This document shows positions 21,102 through 31,218 of a stretch of 64,000 nt of DNA, piece by piece. This DNA is from Atopomonas hussainii (lineage in GTDB: Bacteria > Pseudomonadota > Gammaproteobacteria > Pseudomonadales > Pseudomonadaceae). Location of the stretch: contig NZ_FOAS01000003.1 in NCBI RefSeq assembly GCF_900109735.1, positions 124,001-188,000 on the forward strand, read 5' to 3'. Positions within the stretch are counted from its first letter, which is position 1. Every line of letters starts with the position of its first letter. The translations under genes were made by a program, and so were the position numbers. The notes below the pieces were generated by a model. It was not told the origin of the DNA. It did not search any database and was given only the letters and a program-made list of their open reading frames with translations.

Positions 21102-22019
21102 TTAGCCCTTATTGCCGAAGGTCTCTTTAACGATTTCGCCAATCCCGCCGAGCGTGCCGACCAGTTGGCTGGACTCGAGCGGCATAAGGATGACCTTGCT
21201 GTTATCCGCGGCGGCCAGTTGGCCAAGCGCTTCGACGTATTTCTGCGCAACGAAATAGTTCACCGCTTGCAGGCTGCCGCTGGCGATGGCTTCAGAAACC
21301 ATCTGAGTAGCCTTGGCTTCTGCCTCGGCAGCACGCTCGCGGGCTTCGGCTTCGAGGAATGCCGCTTGGCGTTCGCCTTCGGCCTCAAGAATCTGCGCTT
21401 GTTTTTTACCTTCGGCGGTGAGGATTTGTGCCTGCCGAGCGCCTTCGGCTTCCAAAACTTGCGCACGCTTTAAGCGCTCGGCTTTCATCTGGCTGGCCAT
21501 GGCTTCGACCAAGTCGGTCGGCGGGGTGATGTCTTTAATCTCGATACGGGTGACTTTTACGCCCCACGGCGTGGTGGCTTCATCCACGGTGCGCAGCAGG
21601 CGCTCGTTGATCGCATCGCGTTGGCTGAGCATGTGGTCAAGCTCCATGGAGCCCAGCACAGTACGGATGTTGGTCATCACCAAGTTGCGAATCGCGTATT
21701 CCAGTTCGCTCACCTCATAAGCGGCTTGCGCGGCGTTGACGATCTGGAAGAAGCACACCGCGTCGATTTCGACGATGGCGTTGTCGGCGCTGATCGCCTC
21801 TTGCGGGGGGATGTCCAGCACGCGCTCCATCATGTTGATCTTGTGGCCGATGCGATCCATCACCGGAATGATGATGTTCAGGCCCGGCTTGAGCGTGTTG
21901 GTGTAGCGGCCAAAGCGCTCGACCGTCCACTGGTAACCCTGCGGCACAACCTTGAAGCCCATAAAGACAATGGCCACAGCCAAGCCGACAAACAGTGAAA
22001 TAACGCCACCGATTTCCAT
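21102..22019 (-). CDS. SPFH/band-7 (stomatin-like) protein, QmcA type
   Basis: 305 residues. One N-terminal membrane helix ([20 protein letters not shown]) leads into a band-7 domain ([21 protein letters not shown]...). A long charged coiled coil (about 175-245) follows, with repeated AEGxxQAxxLxAE heptad-like units, then a hydrophobic C-terminal region. The protein should form a large ring or cage at the inner membrane. It sits in an operon with nfeD, a conserved association. Confidence 0.92.
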   Translation of the reverse strand: MEIGGVISLFVGLAVAIVFMGFKVVPQGYQWTVERFGRYTNTLKPGLNIIIPVMDRIGHKINMMERVLDIPPQEAISADNAIVEIDAVCFFQIVNAAQAAYEVSELEYAIRNLVMTNIRTVLGSMELDHMLSQRDAINERLLRTVDEATTPWGVKVTRIEIKDITPPTDLVEAMASQMKAERLKRAQVLEAEGARQAQILTAEGKKQAQILEAEGERQAAFLEAEARERAAEAEAKATQMVSEAIASGSLQAVNYFVAQKYVEALGQLAAADNSKVILMPLESSQLVGTLGGIGEIVKETFGNKG

Positions 22020-22039
22020 GTGAGTGTTCCTTTTACGGG

Positions 22040-23569
22040 TTAAATACGAGAGCGCGCATCGGCCTTGAGTAAAGCCTGCAAAATCTTAGCATCATGGCCG
22101 TAACTGTCGGGGTAGCGAGTGACGTGCCCTTGGCCATCCACCTCGACCGTCCAGTACGCCATCAGCAGCGGAATGCCCGCCGCAAGGCGGTATTCATAGG
22201 TGTCGCCTTTAGCCAGCAGCTCTTGCACGCGGGTAAGTTCCGCCTCGCTAAGCAGCAAGCTGCTTAAGGTGTCCACCGCCTCGATACGCACGCAGCCCGA
22301 GCTAAAGGTGCGCGGCGCTTTGGCAAATAAGTTTTGGCTCGGCGTGTCGTGCAAATACACCGAGAACGGATTAGCAAAGCGCAGCGCCATATGCCCCAGC
22401 GGGTTTTTCGGCCCCGGAGGTTGGCGCAGCATGATGCCGCCGGGGCGTGCCCAGTCGATGCTCGTGGGGTCGAGCTGCTTACCGTTGAAGTCCAATACCA
22501 GCAGGTTCTCTTGTTCTAAGTAGGCAAGGTCGGCGCGAATCTTCGGCAGCTTGTCTTTCTTTAAGATGGTCGGCGGAATCGTCCAGCTGGGGTTTAAGGT
22601 TAGGCGCGACAGGCGTGATTTAAGCAGTGGCGTTGGCCGCTCGGCGCGGCCCACTTGGGTGCGCGTGTGCCACACCGGCTGGCCATCGCGGTACAGATGT
22701 AGCTCGGCAGCGGCGACATTGATCAGCAGTAAGTCGGGCTCGAAGAAGTGCCGCAACCAACGCAGACGTTCCAAGTTCACCCGTAACTGATCGCGGCGCT
22801 GTGTTGGGCCAAGATTCAGCGCTTGTAGAGTGCCACTGCCGACCAGCGCATCGGGGTTAAGGGCATGCTCGCGCTGCACTTGCCGCACGGCGTCGGCGAG
22901 TGTTTGATCGAACAGTTCGGCCTCGGCGACAGGCTCGGCCGTTAAGTGCCCGCTGGCGATTAAGCGTTCACGCAGCTGCGTCACGCGCGCGCCGCGACTG
23001 CCGAGCTTGAGCAGTGCGCCCGGCTCAACCAGCGGCCAAGCGGCATAGGCTTGCTCGCGTTCGGCGGCATACACGCGGCGTAGCGCAGCGTATTGCGCCG
23101 ACAGTGGCCGGGCTTTGGCAAAGCCCTGCGCAGGCTTTTGCACAAACGCCTGTGCCCAACGGAGCAGCTGGGCCTCGGCGGCGGGTTTATCCCATGGCTC
23201 ACGTTGCCAGATGGGCTCCAGTAATTCCTGCGGCAAGCGGCCAAAATACAGGTGCTGCATGGCGTGCCAATACGCCAAGCTGTGCGTCAGTTCTGCGCAG
23301 TCAAGCGCTTGCGGTGCTGTGCTGCCTAGGCGGTAGTCGTCGGGGTTTAAACCATCATCGGCCAGTGTCGCCAGCGCCTCAGCCAAACGCTCACGTTGGC
23401 CCGCTTGCAGCCATTGCGGCTGGTCGTTTAAGGGGTGGTAAAACGCTTGCAGGGCCCGATCATCTTGCGCAGAAATCGCGGCGCACTGTGGCCAAGGCAC
23501 TTCGGCAGCCGCGACCAATGGCACACTCAACATGAGCATGTTCAGGTAAAGTGCTGTTTTTTTGATCAA
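22040..23569 (-). CDS. Murein L,D-transpeptidase (LdtD/YcbB type)
   Basis: 509 residues. A signal peptide is followed by a scaffold domain, then a peptidoglycan-binding domain 1 (about 188-250, [19 protein letters not shown]). A YkuD catalytic domain (about 290-450) follows, with HDTP and the nucleophile motif SSGCVRIE. It would form 3-3 cross-links in peptidoglycan. The start is TTG at 23569 with GGAG 10 bases upstream, giving a good signal peptide ([20 protein letters not shown]); a later ATG at 23539 would give a truncated one. It is divergent from a second L,D-transpeptidase-like gene. Confidence 0.9.
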   Translation of the reverse strand: MIKKTALYLNMLMLSVPLVAAAEVPWPQCAAISAQDDRALQAFYHPLNDQPQWLQAGQRERLAEALATLADDGLNPDDYRLGSTAPQALDCAELTHSLAYWHAMQHLYFGRLPQELLEPIWQREPWDKPAAEAQLLRWAQAFVQKPAQGFAKARPLSAQYAALRRVYAAEREQAYAAWPLVEPGALLKLGSRGARVTQLRERLIASGHLTAEPVAEAELFDQTLADAVRQVQREHALNPDALVGSGTLQALNLGPTQRRDQLRVNLERLRWLRHFFEPDLLLINVAAAELHLYRDGQPVWHTRTQVGRAERPTPLLKSRLSRLTLNPSWTIPPTILKKDKLPKIRADLAYLEQENLLVLDFNGKQLDPTSIDWARPGGIMLRQPPGPKNPLGHMALRFANPFSVYLHDTPSQNLFAKAPRTFSSGCVRIEAVDTLSSLLLSEAELTRVQELLAKGDTYEYRLAAGIPLLMAYWTVEVDGQGHVTRYPDSYGHDAKILQALLKADARSRI

Positions 23570-23687
23570 TTTGTACGGGCTCCGTGTCGTTACCGGCTAT
23601 CCTGATTGCTATCCATAGCAACATAACAAGTATAGGTATGCCAACGTGACGACCAATAGGGACATTGCCGGGCCATGGGGGAGCAGT

Positions 23688-24389
23688 ATGCGCGCGGCGT
23701 GGTTGCGAAACGTTGGGCTGGCAATGTTGTGCTGGCTGAGCACACCGGCTTTTGCCGATTCATCTTTATTTCAAGCATTGGCGCAGCGTGCGCCGCAACT
23801 CGATCGGCAGGCGTTGCGTCACGCGCTGGCGGCGATGCAGTGCGCGATTAACCATGGTGCGAAACCGGCGCAACGCTTGGCGGTGATTGATTACTCCCGC
23901 CCTTCCACCGAAAAGCGCTTATATATCTTCGACTTAAACCGTAAACGCCTGTTGCTGCGCGATTATGTGGCGCATGGCCGTGCCTCGGGTGAGAACCTCG
24001 CCACACAATTCTCTAACCGCGTGAATTCGCACCAAACCAGTCTGGGCTTGTTCCAAGGTGCGGAGAGCTATCGCGGCAAGCATGGCTATTCACTGCGCAT
24101 GGATGGCCTAGAGCCGGGGCTTAACGATAAAGCCCGCGAGCGCGCTATCGTGATTCATGGTGCCGCGTATGTGAACCCCGCGTGGATCAGCCGCCAAGGC
24201 CGTATTGGTCGCAGTTTAGGTTGCCCTGCCGTGCGCCAAGGGGTGGCGCGCATGGTGGTCGATAAGCTGAAAAATGGCCAATTTGTCTTTGCTTGGCATG
24301 CCAAGTACAGCCGTAATGTGGCGGCTGGCTACCAACGCTGCGGGCCTATGGTGTTGGCTAAAGCGGCGCGGGCGGACAAAAACGGCTGA
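23688..24389 (+). CDS. Exported L,D-transpeptidase catalytic-domain protein (YkuD_2 type)
   Basis: 233 residues. The signal peptide (RNVGLAMLCWLSTPAFA) is followed by the murein L,D-transpeptidase catalytic domain: GRASGEN, SLGLFQG, a catalytic His in IVIHGAAYV and a Cys in SLGCPAV. The start at ATG 23688 has a GGGGGAG site; the longer GTG frame from 23646 is less likely. The family is widespread in Proteobacteria and little studied. The stop abuts that of the convergent diguanylate cyclase with no intergenic space. Confidence 0.87.
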   Translation: MRAAWLRNVGLAMLCWLSTPAFADSSLFQALAQRAPQLDRQALRHALAAMQCAINHGAKPAQRLAVIDYSRPSTEKRLYIFDLNRKRLLLRDYVAHGRASGENLATQFSNRVNSHQTSLGLFQGAESYRGKHGYSLRMDGLEPGLNDKARERAIVIHGAAYVNPAWISRQGRIGRSLGCPAVRQGVARMVVDKLKNGQFVFAWHAKYSRNVAAGYQRCGPMVLAKAARADKNG

Positions 24390-26105
24390 TTACAGGGCTT
24401 GCCCCAGTTCATCGCTGCACGTTACGCAGGCTTGATGGCAAACCTGATTGCGCCCGGCGTCTTTGGCGCTGTACAGGCGCTGGTCGGCGTCATTGATCAG
24501 GCTGTCGAGGCTGTAGTGATTGCCGCGCTCCGCCACGCCTAAGCTAACGGTGATGCTAAGGCCAGCCGGCTTCAGTCGCTCGACTTGCTCGCGCAGCCGT
24601 TCAGCCAAGTGCGCGGCCTGCACGTCATGGGTTTCGGGCAGTAGCAGCAAGAATTCTTCACCACCCCAGCGCACACAAATATCGCCATGCCGGGCGGTTT
24701 GCTGGAGCAGTTTGCTCAGGGCGATGAGTACTAAGTCACCAGTGGCGTGACCGTGTTGATCGTTAATCTGCTTGAAGTGATCGATATCGAGCAGAATCAC
24801 CGACAGCGGCCGATGATTGCGCATGGCGGTGCTCCACAGACTATCGCTGACATCGAAGAACGCGCGGCGATTAAACAGCCCAGTCAACGGGTCCGTACGC
24901 GCCATGTGCTCAGCTTGCAGGCGCGCCACTTGATGCTGGCGCATTTGGTAGGCCAAGGCCAACGCCAGCAGCGTGGCTTCCAAAAGAACCCCGATTTTCA
25001 TCGCGTTAAACGTCAACGTGTTGAAGGGCAAAACATTCCACAACGCCAAATTGGTGGTGGCGGTGCCAAGCAAGCCAAAGGCCGAGGCCGCCAGAAAATA
25101 ACGTGCGGCGAGCAGGCCACGACTTAAGCAGAGCCCGCCTAAAACCACCATCACGACCGGGTAAATGATGAGGGCGATAAACGTTAGGCGCATACCGGCC
25201 ACATAGAAACCGCTTAACGACAGCAGCACGGACAGCGCCATAAAGGCATTGGCGCCCCATTTCAGCAGGCTATTTAGGCGCGGATAAAGTGCCGGAATAT
25301 CAAGGAAATGACGGGCAAAGTGCAGACTGCTCCAGGCCACGGCGACCAGCAGCATTAAAATGCCGAAATGGTTGGAGTCTGGCCAAAACCACTCATTGAT
25401 ATAGCTGGAAGACAGCAGATACAGAAGCACATAAATAAACAAAAACACTGAGTAGTTCAGTGTATTGGGGTCGCGCAAACCGCTGTAAAGCATCAAGTTA
25501 AAGGCGATCAAGGCGAGGAGATAGCCCAGTTGTGCACCGTCAATGAAACTGATCCATTTCGCCACTGTGCGTTGCTGTGTTTCTTCTAACAGGCGCACCA
25601 CGAGTGGGTGCGAACCGATGTTTTCAAAGCGTACATAGAGGCCGCTATTGCCCGGCGGCACGTCGAGAACAAAGAGATAACCCTGATTAGGCACAGGCCG
25701 CTGTTGCCGTGGCTTAGCATCACCAGCGTAAAACGCCTGCAAAACCTGCTGACCGTGCAGCAGATAGACATTCATCTGGTCGATCCATGCGGGGCCAATT
25801 TCTAAGGTGCGGCGCAGCGCCTTATCGTCAGCGTTATGTAGCGGCAAATATACCCAGTGCGGCTTAGGGGCTGAGCCTAAGTGCAAGACGCGGCTGTGAT
25901 GCGATTGGAATTGCCCACTGTGCCGCGCTGCCATGGCCTCAGACAGTGACAAGGGCGGCCCTTCGGGCTCGAAGAAATAGCTCAGCTCTTGACCCAGATA
26001 GTCATAACTGGGCTCGGTGAGTTCTACGGCACCAAAGCCGTAGGGCGCGCTAATTAGGCTCAGCACAGCCAGAGCTGAACGTAGCCAGTGGTTGATTGCT
26101 TTCAA
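24390..26105 (-). CDS. Diguanylate cyclase with 7TMR-DISM sensor (copy 2 of tandem pair)
   Basis: 571 residues. A signal peptide precedes an extracytoplasmic 7TMR-DISMED2 beta-domain (about 30-170), seven membrane helices (about 185-385), and a GGDEF domain (about 405-555) with DPLTGLFNRRAFF and active site RWGGEEF. The inhibitory I-site RHGD lies five residues before the GGEEF. It should make cyclic-di-GMP in response to an external ligand, perhaps a carbohydrate-like one. The start is TTG at 26105 without a clear ribosome site, though the signal peptide supports it. It is 57 bases downstream of its paralog. Confidence 0.92.
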   Translation of the reverse strand: MKAINHWLRSALAVLSLISAPYGFGAVELTEPSYDYLGQELSYFFEPEGPPLSLSEAMAARHSGQFQSHHSRVLHLGSAPKPHWVYLPLHNADDKALRRTLEIGPAWIDQMNVYLLHGQQVLQAFYAGDAKPRQQRPVPNQGYLFVLDVPPGNSGLYVRFENIGSHPLVVRLLEETQQRTVAKWISFIDGAQLGYLLALIAFNLMLYSGLRDPNTLNYSVFLFIYVLLYLLSSSYINEWFWPDSNHFGILMLLVAVAWSSLHFARHFLDIPALYPRLNSLLKWGANAFMALSVLLSLSGFYVAGMRLTFIALIIYPVVMVVLGGLCLSRGLLAARYFLAASAFGLLGTATTNLALWNVLPFNTLTFNAMKIGVLLEATLLALALAYQMRQHQVARLQAEHMARTDPLTGLFNRRAFFDVSDSLWSTAMRNHRPLSVILLDIDHFKQINDQHGHATGDLVLIALSKLLQQTARHGDICVRWGGEEFLLLLPETHDVQAAHLAERLREQVERLKPAGLSITVSLGVAERGNHYSLDSLINDADQRLYSAKDAGRNQVCHQACVTCSDELGQAL

Positions 26106-26162
26106 GGTGGAGGTTCTGGTGTTTTTTTCTCAGCCTAGTTGAGTTTTATCGCCGCGTGACGC

Positions 26163-27863
26163 TTATTCGCCCGCCGCATGGGCACACACCACCTGATTGC
26201 GGCCCGCGTGTTTGGCGCGATACAGCTGCTCGTCAGCGGTGTTGATGAGTTCATCCAGATTGCTTTCACCGCCTAACTGCGCCACCCCTAAGCTGGCGCT
26301 GACGGCAATGCCAGAGGGTTTCAGTTGGGCAATGCGCACGCACAGGCGCTCAGCCAGTAGGCAAGCTTGTTCGGCATTGGTTTCGGGCAGCAGCAGCAGG
26401 AACTCCTCACCGCCCCAGCGCACGGTTAAGTCGCCATGCCGCGCCAGCTGTTGCAACAAGGTGCTGACAGCCACTAAGACTAAGTCGCCGGTGGCATGGC
26501 CGTGTTCATCGTTGATGCGCTTGAAATGGTCAATGTCGATCAAGATCACCGCGAGCGGGCGCTGATTACGAATCGACGTGCTCCACAGGCGGTCGCTTAA
26601 TTCAAAGAAGGCGCGGCGGTTGAGCAGTTGCGTCAGCGGGTCGGTGCGCGCCAGCTCTTCTGCACGCAGGCGAGCGGCTTGATGCTGGCGCATCCGGTAG
26701 GCCAAGGCTAATGCCAGCAGAGTCGCTTCGATCAACAAGCCGACCTCTACCGCGCGATAGCCGAGCAGAGTAAACGGCAGCACGCCCATCACTGTGAGGT
26801 TGCTGATGGCGGTGCCTAGCATGCCGAAGGTGGTTGCCGCCAAGAAGTAACGCGCCGCCAACAGCCCTTTGCGCCAGCACAGCGCACCGAGGGCCATCAT
26901 GATGAACGGGAACGCCACCAGCGCGGCAAACGTCAGGTATTGCGCCGGCAAGGCCATATCAAAACTGGCAAAGGCCACCACCAGCAACAGACAGGCATTG
27001 CTGTAGTGCTTAATTAGCCCATTGAGGCGCGGGTAGAACTGCGCCAACTGCAAAAAGTGCCGGGCGAAGTGCAGGCCTGTCCACGCCATCGCCACCATCA
27101 GCACGACAATGCCGTAATGGGTAATCGACGCGGTCTCTGGCCAACCCCAGGCATTTAAGTGGCCGGTATAGGTGAGGTTGAGGGCGATAAAGGTGGCGAG
27201 AAAGACCGAGTAATTAAGGCTATTACGGTCGCGCAGACCGCCAAACAGCATCAGATTGAAGGCGATCAGGGCCAATAAAAAGCCATACAAGCCGCCATGA
27301 CTGTAGCTGTTCCAGAGGATGAGGCGCTGCTGCTGTTCGCTGGTTAACAAGCGCAGCATCAAGGGTTGGGTGTCTATGGTTTCAAAGCGTAAGAACAGTG
27401 CGCTGCGGCCGGGCGGTATTTGCAGAGGCATTACATAACCTTGTACAGGCACCGGCTGGGCATGTTGCGGCAGTTCGTCGCCGGCGCTGCTGGCGAATAA
27501 AACATGCTGGTTTTCCACCAGATAGGCATCAAAGCGATCGACCCATACCGGGCCGACTTCCAGATAGCGCAGCACGGGGCGGTCTTGCTGGTTTTCCAGC
27601 GGTAAATACACCCAGTGTGCGGGTGGGTTGATGCCGAGATGCAACACGCTGCTGGGGTGCTGCATAAACTGACCTTGCCGCTGCGCCTGCATGGCTTGCG
27701 CCAAGGTGAGCGGTTGCGGACGCGTTTCAAGCAGGTAATACAGGTCTTTACCCAGGTAGTTATAACTGGGTTGGCTGAGGTCGATAGCCGTTGCGGCGCT
27801 GACTTGCAGGCAAAAGCCGAGAAGCCAGCAGAGGCTGATGAGGTAGTGGTAGGTGCGCTTCAC
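26163..27863 (-). CDS. Diguanylate cyclase with 7TMR-DISM sensor (copy 1 of tandem pair)
   Basis: 566 residues from GTG 27863. The signal peptide is KRTYHYLISLCWLLGFCLQVSA. The same order follows: DISMED2 sensor domain, seven membrane helices, and a GGDEF domain with DPLTQLLNRRAFF, I-site RHGD and active RWGGEEF. It is clearly a duplicate of the next gene: SQPSYNYLGKDLYYL here corresponds to TEPSYDYLGQELSYF there, and the cyclase domains are nearly co-linear. The longer frame to 28016 runs into the ATPase gene and is rejected. Divergence is greatest in the sensor, which suggests different ligands. Confidence 0.92.
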   Translation of the reverse strand: MKRTYHYLISLCWLLGFCLQVSAATAIDLSQPSYNYLGKDLYYLLETRPQPLTLAQAMQAQRQGQFMQHPSSVLHLGINPPAHWVYLPLENQQDRPVLRYLEVGPVWVDRFDAYLVENQHVLFASSAGDELPQHAQPVPVQGYVMPLQIPPGRSALFLRFETIDTQPLMLRLLTSEQQQRLILWNSYSHGGLYGFLLALIAFNLMLFGGLRDRNSLNYSVFLATFIALNLTYTGHLNAWGWPETASITHYGIVVLMVAMAWTGLHFARHFLQLAQFYPRLNGLIKHYSNACLLLVVAFASFDMALPAQYLTFAALVAFPFIMMALGALCWRKGLLAARYFLAATTFGMLGTAISNLTVMGVLPFTLLGYRAVEVGLLIEATLLALALAYRMRQHQAARLRAEELARTDPLTQLLNRRAFFELSDRLWSTSIRNQRPLAVILIDIDHFKRINDEHGHATGDLVLVAVSTLLQQLARHGDLTVRWGGEEFLLLLPETNAEQACLLAERLCVRIAQLKPSGIAVSASLGVAQLGGESNLDELINTADEQLYRAKHAGRNQVVCAHAAGE

Positions 27864-27939
27864 TGCGTCGGTGTTGTTATCGTTTTGCGATAAGCCTAGC
27901 CGAGCGGCAGCCCGAGGGACAGCCCTTAATGACGCGGAA

Positions 27940-29718
27940 TTAGCGCTGCTCGCTTTGCGGGGTAACGCGCAGCACTTCTTCCAGCGTGGTTTGTCCGGCG
28001 GCAATCTTCTGCGCACCGGCCAAACGCAGACTGCGCATGCCCTCTTTAAACGCCTGGCGGCGCAGGGCGATGTGGTCGCAGTCGGCGTGGATGTAGTCTT
28101 TCAGGCTGTCGGTCAGCGGCATGATTTCGTACACCCCAGCACGCCCGCGATAGCCTGTGTCGCGGCACTCTTCACAACCCACAGCTTGCTGCGCCTTGGT
28201 GGGTGCGGCAGACGACCAAGGGCGGGTCAGCTCTTGCCAGTCATCGTCGGGAATCGACGTCGGCGCTTTACAGTGCGGGCACAAGGTACGCACCAAGCGC
28301 TGCGCCATCACCCCGAGCACCGTGGCTTTGATCAGGTACGCCGGCACGCCCAGCTCAAGCAGGCGAGTGATCGCCGTCGGCGCATCGTTGGTGTGCAAGG
28401 TAGACAGTACCAAGTGACCGGTCAGCGATGCTTGTATGGCCATCTCGGCGGTTTCCAGATCGCGGATCTCGCCGACCATGATGATGTCCGGGTCTTGGCG
28501 CAGCAGTGCGCGTACGCCGCTGGCGAAGGTCAGGTCGATATTGTGTTGCACCTGCATTTGGTTAAACGACGGCTCGATCATCTCGATCGGGTCTTCGATG
28601 GTGCACACGTTAACTTCCGGCGTGGCCAGCTGTTTGAGGGTGGTGTACAGCGTGGTGGTCTTGCCCGAGCCAGTGGGGCCGGTAACCAAAATAATGCCGT
28701 TGGGTTGGCTGGTCATGTGCGTCCAGCGCTTTAAGTCGTCGTTGCCAAAGCCCAGTTCGTGGAAGCCCTTGAGCAGCACTTCGGGGTCGAAGATACGCAT
28801 CACCATCTTCTCGCCGAAGGCGGTGGGCAGGGTAGATAGACGCAGCTCGACCTCATTACCCAGTGGCGTACGGGTTTTTACCCGGCCATCTTGTGGACGA
28901 CGTTTCTCGGCCACGTTCATCCGCCCAAGGCTTTTTAGGCGGCTAATCGCCGCCATGGTGACGTTGGCGGGAAACTCGTACACATTGTGCAGCACGCCAT
29001 CGATACGAAAACGCACTAAACCGATGTCGCGGCGTGGCTCGATGTGGATGTCACTGGCGCGCTGCTGAAAGGCAAACTGGAACAACCAGTCGACGATGGT
29101 AACGATGTGCGCGTCGTTGGCATCGGGGTCGGCACCCAGTTGCAAGAGCTGCTCAAAGTTGCCCACGCCGCTGATCTTCTGATCCACCGCACCGGCACCG
29201 CTGACCGATTTGGCCACGCGGTAAAACTCGTTGGTGAAGCGCTCTAAATCCAGCGGGTTGATCACCACACGCTTGATTTCGCGCTTGAGCACATGGCGCA
29301 GGTTGCTTTCCCAGCTGTGCACCCACGGCTCGCAACTGGCGATGGTGACGCTGTCGCTATCGGTAGCCACGGCAAGAATCTTATGCCGCTGAGCAAAGGC
29401 ATACGACATCAGCGGGGTCACTGCCGCGACGTTGATTTTTAGCGGGTCGATGCGCAAATACGGCTGGCCGCTGCGCTCGGCCAGCCATTGGGTGAGCACT
29501 TCTAAATCGAGTTTTTTGCCCGGCCGTTTGGGATCGGGCAACTCTTGGCAGGCGAGGAAGTCGAGCGGGTGTTGCTTGTTGGTGAACGCACTGCGGCGGA
29601 TGGCTAAGCAGTGCTCAGCCGCCGCTTGGGTGACCCGTTCTTCACGCACCAAATCACGCAGCACGTCGGCCAAATCGACAACGCGGTCGGGGCTGGGTGT
29701 TGCTGCGTTCATGCTCAT
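27940..29718 (-). CDS. Orphan GspE/PilB-family secretion ATPase
   Basis: 592 residues. An N-terminal GspE-type domain precedes the ATPase core: Walker A GPTGSGKTTT at about 343, the Asp box, Walker B IIMVGEIRD and the His box LSTLHTNDA. A zinc-binding tetracysteine loop follows (TLCPHCKAP and VGCEEC). These hexameric ATPases power type II secretion or type IV pilus assembly. No gsp or pil genes lie nearby, as in other pseudomonads where this gene also stands alone next to the CYTH/CHAD gene, so its partner system is unknown. The start is ATG 29718. Confidence 0.92.
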   Translation of the reverse strand: MSMNAATPSPDRVVDLADVLRDLVREERVTQAAAEHCLAIRRSAFTNKQHPLDFLACQELPDPKRPGKKLDLEVLTQWLAERSGQPYLRIDPLKINVAAVTPLMSYAFAQRHKILAVATDSDSVTIASCEPWVHSWESNLRHVLKREIKRVVINPLDLERFTNEFYRVAKSVSGAGAVDQKISGVGNFEQLLQLGADPDANDAHIVTIVDWLFQFAFQQRASDIHIEPRRDIGLVRFRIDGVLHNVYEFPANVTMAAISRLKSLGRMNVAEKRRPQDGRVKTRTPLGNEVELRLSTLPTAFGEKMVMRIFDPEVLLKGFHELGFGNDDLKRWTHMTSQPNGIILVTGPTGSGKTTTLYTTLKQLATPEVNVCTIEDPIEMIEPSFNQMQVQHNIDLTFASGVRALLRQDPDIIMVGEIRDLETAEMAIQASLTGHLVLSTLHTNDAPTAITRLLELGVPAYLIKATVLGVMAQRLVRTLCPHCKAPTSIPDDDWQELTRPWSSAAPTKAQQAVGCEECRDTGYRGRAGVYEIMPLTDSLKDYIHADCDHIALRRQAFKEGMRSLRLAGAQKIAAGQTTLEEVLRVTPQSEQR

Positions 29719-29748
29719 GCTTCCTTGACTCGATTCAATGCGTCTAGC

Positions 29749-31116
29749 TTAGCGACTTAGCGCGCGCCAAGCCTTGAGGGTACGCACAGTATGCGCCTGA
29801 TGCTGACAGGCTTCCAAACCCTCGCTGCCGGGTACATAGGCGAAGTAACGCAGCTTGTTCAGCTCGCCGTAGAAGCGGTCAACCTCGGGCAGCTCCAGCA
29901 AGCCACGGGCATGTTCTAACCAGAGACACACACGTTGCAGGCGCGGGGTTTGCTCGCGGATACGTTCAGGATCTTGCTCAGCCAGCGCCAGCGGTGTGCT
30001 CAGCGCTTCGGCATCGTCTTTTAATTGGTGCAGCAGCCAGTTGCCCAGCGCTACGCCACCGATTTTAGTGCCTTTCGCGTTGCGTTCTGCTTGCCATGCG
30101 CGGGTCAACAGCAGCTGCGCTAAGCCCAGCGACAACTGGCCCCAGCGAGTGCCTTCCAGCTCTTCGGCAAACTGTGCCGGTGCGGCCTCGCGGGTGGCTT
30201 GCTCGTAATAGCCCTCTACCGAGCGCGGCTGCCATGTGGCGATCAATGCATCGAGATGCTGGCGCAAGGCGCTGGTGCTGCTACGCGGCACGGCTTGGCC
30301 GGGGCTGGCCAACAGCGCACGCAGGCTAAGCAGCAAATCCACCCACTCAACCAGCAGCTTCCAATGGCCGTTAAAACGGTATTGCTCGGCTAAGCGCTGA
30401 CTGGCGCCGAGTAACTGCCAACCCAGCGCGGCAAAGCTGTCGTCCAGCGTTTGCTCGGCGCTTAAGCTCACCTGTGGCAAGCGCAAGCTGTAGCTGGCGC
30501 TATCAAACAGGCGATAACCGCGCTCGGCCTTGCTGATATCGCAGGGCATCAGCGGTAAGTCTGCGGCCAATTCGCAGGCCAGGGCGAGCAGCGCGGCGGG
30601 CTCGCCTTGGCGCAGTTCTAGCTCTACTTCGCAGATCGGTTCGCTGTGCTCGCCGACGACCACGCTGCCTTGGTCCAGCGCCGCTTCGATGATGACTTTT
30701 TGCTTGCCACGGCCCCAGGCCAGCTCGGTTTTTTCCCGCACAAAATCGGTGGAGAAAATCGGCTGCAAGGTGGCTTTATTGAGCTCGGCCAACTCCGCCG
30801 GCCAGCAGCTGTCGTCCAGCTTGCTGATATCCAGCTGGGCGCTGTCGAGATACCAATCCCACTCATGACGTTCCGACAAACCCGCCACGCTCTGGCCACG
30901 GGTTTTCAGGGTTTGAATATATTGCTCGCCATCTTTACGTAGGCGCAGCGCCACTTTGCTGTGCGCCAGCGCGCGCTCGGGGGTGTCGAAGTACTGGTTA
31001 AACAGCGCCACACGCTGCCAGCCGTCCTTGCTACGCTTTTTAATCAGCGCATGCTGCTTTAGGCGCTCTAGCGTGGTGGGGGTGGCGCGTAGCTTGATTT
31101 CGATTTCGTTGAACAT
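29749..31116 (-). CDS. CYTH-CHAD inorganic triphosphatase (YgiF-like)
   Basis: 455 residues from ATG 31116, which gives the expected N-terminus MFNEIEIKLRA with the ExExK motif of the CYTH tunnel (residues 1-200). The metal/phosphate ligands continue as RLRKDGEQ, IQTLKTRG and CEVELELRQG. The C-terminal half is a helical CHAD domain (about 215-455), which binds polyphosphate. It hydrolyses inorganic triphosphate. Its position beside phosphate-transport genes fits phosphate or polyphosphate housekeeping. It is divergent from the DUF47-Pit operon. Confidence 0.9.
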   Translation of the reverse strand: MFNEIEIKLRATPTTLERLKQHALIKKRSKDGWQRVALFNQYFDTPERALAHSKVALRLRKDGEQYIQTLKTRGQSVAGLSERHEWDWYLDSAQLDISKLDDSCWPAELAELNKATLQPIFSTDFVREKTELAWGRGKQKVIIEAALDQGSVVVGEHSEPICEVELELRQGEPAALLALACELAADLPLMPCDISKAERGYRLFDSASYSLRLPQVSLSAEQTLDDSFAALGWQLLGASQRLAEQYRFNGHWKLLVEWVDLLLSLRALLASPGQAVPRSSTSALRQHLDALIATWQPRSVEGYYEQATREAAPAQFAEELEGTRWGQLSLGLAQLLLTRAWQAERNAKGTKIGGVALGNWLLHQLKDDAEALSTPLALAEQDPERIREQTPRLQRVCLWLEHARGLLELPEVDRFYGELNKLRYFAYVPGSEGLEACQHQAHTVRTLKAWRALSR

Positions 31117-31218
31117 GACGTGCTGAGCCCAGAGGCTTATGACCATTTAATGACAGAAAGTGGCAGATCGAGGGCGTGATCCCTATACTGCCGCGAAATT
31201 TTTACGGGGTATTGCCGT

